Below are positions 58,698-64,000 of a stretch of DNA of 64,000 bases, one piece after another. The notes beneath the pieces were generated by a model. The model saw only the letters and a program-made list of their open reading frames with translations. It was not told the DNA's origin and did not search any database. The stretch is from Gemmiger gallinarum (GTDB lineage: Bacteria; Bacillota; Clostridia; Oscillospirales; Ruminococcaceae): contig NZ_JADCKC010000001.1 in the NCBI RefSeq assembly GCF_014982805.1, forward strand, positions 930,001 to 994,000. Direction: 5' to 3'. A program made the translations under genes and the position numbers. How positions within the stretch are numbered: the first letter of the stretch is position 1; every line of letters begins with the position of its first letter.

Positions 58698-60008
58698 ATG
58701 AAAAAAGTACTTGCATTGACCCTGGCAGCCGCCATGGCGTTGAGCCTGGCAGCCTGCTCCGGCGACACTTCCTCCTCCACCTCTACCGCCGGCACCGGCG
58801 AAGACGCCGCGGATACCTCCACCTCTACCGCTTCCGATACCGGCGCTGTTGCCAACAAGGACAAGCCCCTGGTCTGGTACAACCGTCAGCCCTCCAACAG
58901 CACCACCGGTGAGCTGGATATGGAAGCTCTGACCTTCAACGACAACACCTACTACGTCGGCTTCGACGCCAACCAGGGCGCTGAGCTGCAGGGCAAGATG
59001 GTCGCTGACTACATCGCGGCCCACGCCGACACCATCGACCGCAACGGCGACGGCATCATCGGCTACGTCCTGGCCATCGGCGATATCGGCCACAACGACT
59101 CCATTGCCCGTACCCGCGGCGTCCGCTCTGCTCTGGGCACCGCTGTTGAGGGTGAGAACGGTATCGTCTCCGATCCCGTCGGCACCAACCTGGAAGGCAA
59201 GGCCCCCCAGGTTCAGGATGGCACTCTCGAAGTTGACGGCAAGACCTTCACCGTCCGCGAGCTCGCTTCTCAGGAAATGAAGAACTCCGCCGGCGCCACT
59301 TGGGATGCTTCCACCGCCAGCACCGCGCTGACCACCTGGTCCTCCTCCATGGGCGACAGCATCGACATCGTCATCTCCAACAACGACGGCATGGGCATGG
59401 CCATGTTCAACATCTGGTCCAAAGCCAACGGCGTTCCCACCTTCGGTTACGACGCCAACGCTGACGCTGTTGCCGCTATCGCAGAAGGCTACGGCGGAAC
59501 CATCAGCCAGCACGCCGACGTTCAGGCTTACCTGACCCTCCGCCTCATCCGTAACGCTCTCGACGGCGTTGACATCAACACCGGTATCGCCACTGCTGAC
59601 GACGCTGGCAACGTCCTGAGCGACGAGGTCTACTACTACGACGAGGCTTCCCGTTCTTACTACGCTCTGAACGTGGCTGTCACCGCTGACAACTACCAGG
59701 ATTACCTGGATTCCACCGTTCCTTACGCTCCGGTTTCCAACCAGCTGGATGCCACCGCTCATCCCGAGAAGACCGTCTGGCTCGACATCTACAATGCTGC
59801 CGACAACTTCCTGAGCGCCACCTATCAGCCCCTGCTGGAGAAGTATGACGATCTGCTCAACCTGAAGGTTGACTACATCGGCGGCGACGGCCAGACCGAG
59901 GGCAATATCACCAACCGTCTGGGCAACCCCGATGCGTACGACGCCTTCGCCATCAACATGGTTAAGACCGACAACGCGTCCTCCTACACCTCTCTGCTGA
60001 GCCAGTGA
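58698..60008 (+). CDS. mglB: Galactose/glucose-type binding lipoprotein MglB
   Basis: A 436-residue lipoprotein (LAAC lipobox, Cys20) with a Ser/Thr/Ala-rich linker and a Peripla_BP domain. It shows VWYNRQPSNSTTGELDMEAL, VGFDANQGAELQGKMVADYI, IDIVISNNDGMGMAMFNIWSKANGVPTFGYDANADAV and the calcium-site-like DRNGDGIIGYV loop, as in Clostridial MglB. It delivers galactose, glucose or a methyl galactoside to MglAC. AAAGGAG precedes the ATG. Confidence 0.92.
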   Translation: MKKVLALTLAAAMALSLAACSGDTSSSTSTAGTGEDAADTSTSTASDTGAVANKDKPLVWYNRQPSNSTTGELDMEALTFNDNTYYVGFDANQGAELQGKMVADYIAAHADTIDRNGDGIIGYVLAIGDIGHNDSIARTRGVRSALGTAVEGENGIVSDPVGTNLEGKAPQVQDGTLEVDGKTFTVRELASQEMKNSAGATWDASTASTALTTWSSSMGDSIDIVISNNDGMGMAMFNIWSKANGVPTFGYDANADAVAAIAEGYGGTISQHADVQAYLTLRLIRNALDGVDINTGIATADDAGNVLSDEVYYYDEASRSYYALNVAVTADNYQDYLDSTVPYAPVSNQLDATAHPEKTVWLDIYNAADNFLSATYQPLLEKYDDLLNLKVDYIGGDGQTEGNITNRLGNPDAYDAFAINMVKTDNASSYTSLLSQ

Positions 60009-60050
60009 TCCTGAGCGACTGCACTGAAACCTGACCACTAAGTAACCACA

Positions 60051-60114
60051 ACGCTATTAGGGAGAAGGAATTTCTCCATTGGGGAGAATACACCCTCCCT
60101 AATAGCGCTTTTTT
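60051..60114 (+). terminator. Hairpin terminator between mglB and mglA
   Basis: GCTATTAGGGAG (60053-60064) pairs with CTCCCTAATAGC (60095-60106), an inner GGAGAA/TTCTCC stem lies in the loop, and TTTTTT follows. Partial read-through would give more MglB than MglAC, common in binding-protein transporters. Confidence 0.88.
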
Positions 60115-60169
60115 ATGAAAACGCAGGCGGGGTCTCCCCCGTCAATATGCAGAAACGGGAGTAACGAGA

Positions 60170-61678
60170 ATGGCAGAAGCGAAAGATGATATCGTCTTGT
60201 CAATTCGCGGTATGTGCAAGTCATTCGGCCGCAACCGAGTGCTTGACCACATCAACCTGGATGTAAAGCGCGGTACTGTCATGGGTCTTATGGGCGAAAA
60301 CGGCGCCGGTAAGTCCACCATGATGAAATGTCTCTTCGGCACCTACCAGAAGGACGAAGGCAAGATTTTCCTCAACGGCAAGGAGATCAGCTTCTCCGGC
60401 CCGAAGGATGCCCTGGAAAACGGTATCGCCATGGTCCACCAGGAGCTGAACCAGTGCCTCGAGCGCAGTGTGATCGACAACCTGTTCCTCGGCCGGTACC
60501 CGGTCAACTCCATGGGCGTCGTTGACGAAGGACAAATGAAAAAGAAGGCGGCTGACCTGTTCCGCAAACTGGGCATGACCGTCAACCTGACCCAGCCGAT
60601 GCGCAACATGTCGGTTTCGCAGCGGCAGATGTGTGAGATTGCCAAGGCGATCTCCTACAACGCCCAGGTCATCGTCCTGGACGAGCCCACTTCCTCCCTG
60701 ACGGTGCAGGAAGTTGACAAACTGTTTGAAATGATGCGGATGCTCAAATCCCAGGGCATTTCGCTGATTTACATCTCGCACAAAATGGACGAGATTTTTG
60801 AGATCTGCGATGAAGTCTCCGTTCTGCGTGACGGCAACCTGGTCATGACCAAATCTACCAAGGACACCGACATGAACGAGCTCATCGCCGCCATGGTCGG
60901 CCGCTCTCTGGAGAGCCGCTTCCCGCCTGTGGACAACACCCCCGGCGAGCCCATCCTGTCCATTCAGCACCTGTCCACCAAGTACGAGCCCCATCTGCAG
61001 GACATCACCTTTGATGTGCGCAAGGGCGAGATCTTCGGTCTGTACGGCCTGGTAGGCGCCGGCCGTACAGAACTTCTGGAAACCATCTTCGGCGTGCGTA
61101 CCCGCGCGGCCGGCCGCGTCTATTTCCGCAACCGGCTGATGAACTTCAACAATGCCCACGAGGCCATTGAGCACGGATTTGCGCTGATCACCGAGGAACG
61201 CAAGGCGAACGGTCTGTTCCTGAAATGTGACCTGACTTTCAACACCACCATTGCCAACCTGAACCAGTACAAGACCGGCATAGCGCTTTCCAACCCCAAG
61301 ATGGTCAAAGCCACCAGCAAAGAGATCAAGATCATGCACACCAAGTGCCTGGGTCCCGACGACATGATCTCCAGCCTGTCCGGCGGCAACCAGCAGAAGG
61401 TCATCTTCGGCAAATGGCTGGAACGTGAGCCGCAGGTCTTCATGATGGACGAACCGACCCGCGGCATCGATGTCGGCGCCAAGTACGAGATCTACGAGCT
61501 GATCATCCAGATGGCAAAGCAGGGCAAGACGATCATCGTCGTCTCCTCTGAAATGCCGGAGATCCTCGGCATTACCAACCGCATCGGTGTTATGTCCAAC
61601 GGACATCTTTCCGGCATTGTCAACACCAAGGAGACAAACCAGGAAGAGCTTTTGAGGCTGAGTGCGAAATACCTGTGA
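60170..61678 (+). CDS. mglA: Sugar ABC transporter double ATPase MglA
   Basis: A 502-residue protein with two ABC domains. The first has Walker A MGENGAGKSTMMKCL, VHQELNQCLERSV and VSQRQMCEIAKAISYNAQVIVLDEPTSSL. The second has GLYGLVGAGRTELLE, ITEERKANGLFL, LSGGNQQKVIFGKWLEREPQVFMMDEPTRGIDVGAK. This is the normal RbsA/MglA layout with a degenerate second Walker A. It powers sugar uptake with MglC. Confidence 0.96.
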   Translation: MAEAKDDIVLSIRGMCKSFGRNRVLDHINLDVKRGTVMGLMGENGAGKSTMMKCLFGTYQKDEGKIFLNGKEISFSGPKDALENGIAMVHQELNQCLERSVIDNLFLGRYPVNSMGVVDEGQMKKKAADLFRKLGMTVNLTQPMRNMSVSQRQMCEIAKAISYNAQVIVLDEPTSSLTVQEVDKLFEMMRMLKSQGISLIYISHKMDEIFEICDEVSVLRDGNLVMTKSTKDTDMNELIAAMVGRSLESRFPPVDNTPGEPILSIQHLSTKYEPHLQDITFDVRKGEIFGLYGLVGAGRTELLETIFGVRTRAAGRVYFRNRLMNFNNAHEAIEHGFALITEERKANGLFLKCDLTFNTTIANLNQYKTGIALSNPKMVKATSKEIKIMHTKCLGPDDMISSLSGGNQQKVIFGKWLEREPQVFMMDEPTRGIDVGAKYEIYELIIQMAKQGKTIIVVSSEMPEILGITNRIGVMSNGHLSGIVNTKETNQEELLRLSAKYL

Positions 61679-61693
61679 GTGGGGGATAAACAA

Positions 61694-63358
61694 ATGGCTA
61701 ATAGTACGATGACAAACAGTACCATTCTTTCTGCGGAGCGGGAAGCCGAGCTCCGCAAGCCGATTGATGATTACGTCGGCAAGATTCAGGCTCAGATCGA
61801 CGAACTGCGCGCCGACGGCACCGAAAAGATCGTCAACATCCAAAACGACCTGGACAACCTCAAGCGCGACCGTATTTATACTGCCGAGGAAAAGGCTGCC
61901 CGCGAGAAAAAACTGAAGGCAGCCCTGGAAACTGCCAAGGCAGTGGAAGCCAAGAACAAGGATCAGATCTCCAAGCTGATCGCTGATGCCGAGGCTTACC
62001 TGAAGGCCCACTACAACAGCGAGTACTATCAATACGTGGTTTCCAGCTGCAAGGAAGAAAAGGCTGCCGCTCTGGCAAAGTACCAGGCTGCTGTCGCCCA
62101 GCTGGAGAAAGATCACCAGGCCACGGTTGCCAAGCTGACCGACCAGCAGGAGATCAAGGACGAGAAATACGTCTACAAAAACCGTCTGTTTGACGCCAAG
62201 ATGCAGCGCGACAAGGATCTGCAGGCTGTGAAAGACCGTCAGCACGCCGCTTTCGATTACAAGTATCACCTGATCGATATGTTGCGCCTGTCCAAGTTCA
62301 CCGTCGCCGAGACGCTCTCTCAGCGCTGGGAAAACTACAAGTACACCTTTAACCGCCGCGACTTCCTTCTGCGCAACGGTCTGTACATCGCGATCATCGT
62401 CATTTTCATCGCGCTGTGCATCATCACCCCCATCGTCAAGAACGTTCCGCTGCTCACCGTCAATAACGTTTTGAACATTCTGCAGCAGGCTTCGCCCCGT
62501 ATGTTCCTGGCCCTGGGTGTTGCAGGCCTGATCCTTCTGGCCGGCACCGACCTGTCCATCGGCCGTATGGTCGGTATGGGCATGACCGCCGCCACCATCA
62601 TCATGCACAAGGGTGTCAATACCGGCTCCGTGTTCGGCGTGACCTTTGACTTCACCGGTCTGCCGGTCATCGTCCGCGTGCTGCTGGCACTGGTCGTCTG
62701 CATTATTCTGTGCACCATCTTCACCACCATCGCCGGTTTCTTCACCGCCAAGTTCAAGATGCATCCCTTCATCTCCACCATGGCCAACATGCTGGTCATC
62801 TTCGGCCTGGTCACCTACTCCACCAAGGGCGTCTCCTTCGGCGGCATTGAGACCGACATCCCCAATATGATCATTCCCAAGATCGGCGGCTTCCCCACCA
62901 TCATCCTGTGGGCCGTCGCGGCCGTTGTCATCGTCTGGTTCATCTGGAACAAGACCACCTTCGGCAAAAACCTCTTCGCAGTCGGCGGCAACTCTGAGGC
63001 TGCCGCAGTTTCCGGCATCTCGGTCTTCCGCGTCACCGTGGGTGCTTTCATCCTGGCCGGTATCCTCTACGGCTTCGGCTCCTGGCTGGAATGCATCCGT
63101 ATGGTGGGCTCCGGTTCCGCCGCTTACGGCCAGGGCTGGGAAATGGACGCCATCGCGGCCTGCGTTGTCGGCGGTGTCTCCTTCACCGGTGGTATCGGTA
63201 AGATCTCCGGCGTGGTCGTCGGTGTCTTCATCTTCACCGCTCTGACTTACTCCCTGACCACCCTGGGCATCGATACCAACCTCCAGTTCGTCTTCTCCGG
63301 TATCATCATCCTCGTGGCCGTCATGCTCGACTGCCTCAAGTACGTCCAGAAGAAGTAA
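61694..63358 (+). CDS. mglC: Sugar ABC permease MglC with N-terminal coiled-coil extension
   Basis: A 554-residue protein. Residues about 226-554 are a normal MglC/RbsC permease (LAGTDLSIGRMVGMGMTAATI; FAVGGNSEAAAVSGISVFRVTVGAFILAGILYGFGSWLE; AIAACVVGGVSFTGG). Residues 1-225 are an added cytoplasmic, highly charged coiled coil (EREAELRKPIDDYVGKIQAQIDELRAD; KAAREKKLKAALETAKAVEAKN). Ordinary MglC is about 330-340 residues. The ATG at 61694 follows GGGGGATAAACAA. The extension may bind the ATPase, the cytoskeleton or neighbouring transporters; this is unproven. Confidence 0.93.
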   Translation: MANSTMTNSTILSAEREAELRKPIDDYVGKIQAQIDELRADGTEKIVNIQNDLDNLKRDRIYTAEEKAAREKKLKAALETAKAVEAKNKDQISKLIADAEAYLKAHYNSEYYQYVVSSCKEEKAAALAKYQAAVAQLEKDHQATVAKLTDQQEIKDEKYVYKNRLFDAKMQRDKDLQAVKDRQHAAFDYKYHLIDMLRLSKFTVAETLSQRWENYKYTFNRRDFLLRNGLYIAIIVIFIALCIITPIVKNVPLLTVNNVLNILQQASPRMFLALGVAGLILLAGTDLSIGRMVGMGMTAATIIMHKGVNTGSVFGVTFDFTGLPVIVRVLLALVVCIILCTIFTTIAGFFTAKFKMHPFISTMANMLVIFGLVTYSTKGVSFGGIETDIPNMIIPKIGGFPTIILWAVAAVVIVWFIWNKTTFGKNLFAVGGNSEAAAVSGISVFRVTVGAFILAGILYGFGSWLECIRMVGSGSAAYGQGWEMDAIAACVVGGVSFTGGIGKISGVVVGVFIFTALTYSLTTLGIDTNLQFVFSGIIILVAVMLDCLKYVQKK

Positions 63359-63378
63359 TTCCTTCTGTATCATTCATC

Positions 63379-63419
63379 GCCGCCGCGGGCCGACAGCTGC
63401 CGTCCCGCGGCGGCTTTTT
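63379..63419 (+). terminator. Terminator of the mgl operon
   Basis: GCCGCCGCGGG (63379-63389) pairs with CCCGCGGCGGC (63404-63414), followed by TTTTT. Confidence 0.92.
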
Positions 63420-63486
63420 GATCTCCCCGGAACGGCTGCTTCCCTCCCCTGCCGTTCTCATCCTCACACAAAAAGGAGAATCCATC

Positions 63487-63930
63487 ATGCTGCTGCGCCC
63501 TTACCGCACCGAGGACTGCCCTGCTCTGACCAAGCTGTTTTACCAGACCGTGCATACCGTAAACGCCAAGGATTATACCCCGCCCCAGCTGGATGCCTGG
63601 GCCGATGGTCACCCCGATCTGGCTGCCTGGGACCGCTCCCTGTCCGCCCACCTCAGCCTTGTGGCGGTCTGTGACGGTGTCATTGCCGGATTCGCCGACA
63701 TGGCACCGGACGGCTACCTGGACCGGCTGTATGTGCACAGGGATTTCCAGCGTCAGGGCATTGCCACCGCCCTGTGCGACGCCCTGGAACAGGCCGTTCC
63801 AGGCCCCTACGAGACCCACGCCTCCATCACGGCACGTCCCTTCTTTGAACAGCGCGGTTACCGGGTGGTGCGGCAACAGCAGGTCCTGCGCAAGGGAATT
63901 ATGCTGACCAACTACGTCATGCGCAAATAA
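63487..63930 (+). CDS. GNAT-family N-acetyltransferase
   Basis: A 147-residue acetyltransferase. MLLRPYRTEDCPALTKLF opens the fold and LYVHRDFQRQGIATALCDALE is the acetyl-CoA binding motif A (Q/RxxGxA). The TARPFFEQRGYRVVRQQQVLRKGIMLTNYVMRK ending matches YafP-like members. The substrate is unknown. AAAAAGGAG precedes the ATG at 63487. Confidence 0.9.
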   Translation: MLLRPYRTEDCPALTKLFYQTVHTVNAKDYTPPQLDAWADGHPDLAAWDRSLSAHLSLVAVCDGVIAGFADMAPDGYLDRLYVHRDFQRQGIATALCDALEQAVPGPYETHASITARPFFEQRGYRVVRQQQVLRKGIMLTNYVMRK

Positions 63931-63964
63931 GGCCGTTCTGTTCCATGCAGCCGTCACTCCCCTG

Positions 63965-63998
63965 CCCCGCGGCATTCCTTTGGGAAAAAGCCGCGGGG
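63965..63998 (+). terminator. Hairpin after the GNAT gene, cut by the window end
   Basis: CCCCGCGGC (63965-63973) pairs with GCCGCGGGG (63990-63998). Any T tract would lie just beyond the window. Confidence 0.7.
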
Positions 63999-64000
63999 CT

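Noticed and set aside
60221-63373. 1050-codon open frame opposite mglA and mglC
   Set aside because: Same reason; the plus-strand genes have full family motifs and the opposite frame has none.

Overview
The window reads as chromosome of a GC-rich, anaerobic gut Firmicute, most likely Oscillospiraceae of the Faecalibacterium / Subdoligranulum / Gemmiger kind. The reasons are Gram-positive style ribosome binding sites, Mini-RNase III, a YesM/YesN-type two-component pair, a class D-like sortase, ferredoxins and HypA/HypB, a Cys-type sulfatase and an MglBAC sugar ABC system. The lineage is an inference from gene content. There is no rRNA, CRISPR array or phage structural gene.

The main observation is a mobile element of about 21.2 kb (about 20199-41424) that splits a penicillin-binding protein (PBP) gene. 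The 5' part of the PBP gene (membrane anchor, SxxK and SxN motifs) lies at 41425-42743 and the 3' part (KSGT motif, PASTA domain) at 19470-20199, both on the minus strand. Joining them at a shared CC/GG dinucleotide gives 2049 nt, in frame, encoding a 682-residue PBP. At each junction the element end carries the same arm, pointing inwards (CCATGG, 2 nt, CAAAATCC, then a partly matching 10 nt), so the two arms form the dyad of an attP site. A large serine recombinase (38712-40268) with a 38-codon gene just upstream lies near the right end. The cargo is metabolic: a permuted GH3 glycosidase, a GPH sugar transporter, a sulfatase and a LacI regulator; hypB, a large Fe-S flavoprotein, hypA and a DUF5692-like membrane protein; a FadR-type regulator; a low-molecular-weight phosphatase/ArsC; a glycogen synthase with 25 Lys/Ala/Pro heptads; DUF1643; sfsA; and nnrE.

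Left flank (1-19469): end of an ArsC/Spx-like gene; ybaK-rsuA; aroF; a minus-strand operon CDF transporter - malic enzyme - fumarase alpha - 100-aa repeat protein - fumarase beta - sortase; purA; a DUF896 gene; a lipoprotein peptidyl-prolyl isomerase; an SdpR/SdpI pair; a ricin-type lectin with the same Lys/Ala/Pro heptads as the glycogen synthase; and a very large coiled-coil FtsX-like permease with its ATPase, divergent from a TetR regulator.

Right flank (42744-64000): a YtrA-type GntR-ABC operon; tRNA-Gly(TCC); ferredoxin plus NapH-like protein; an alpha/beta hydrolase; a DUF2798 gene; an RsmF-like methyltransferase; a 59-aa protein; mrnC, obgE, rpmA, rplU; glmM; then a sugar-sensing module (YesN regulator, YesM kinase, periplasmic binding lipoprotein) followed by mglB-mglA-mglC and a GNAT gene. 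The sensing module probably controls the mgl genes through a perfect palindrome next to the mglB promoter. MglC has an unusual N-terminal coiled coil of about 220 residues.

Start codons were adjusted by hand wherever a ribosome binding site favoured an internal start. Promoter and terminator calls are from reading the sequence and are untested.
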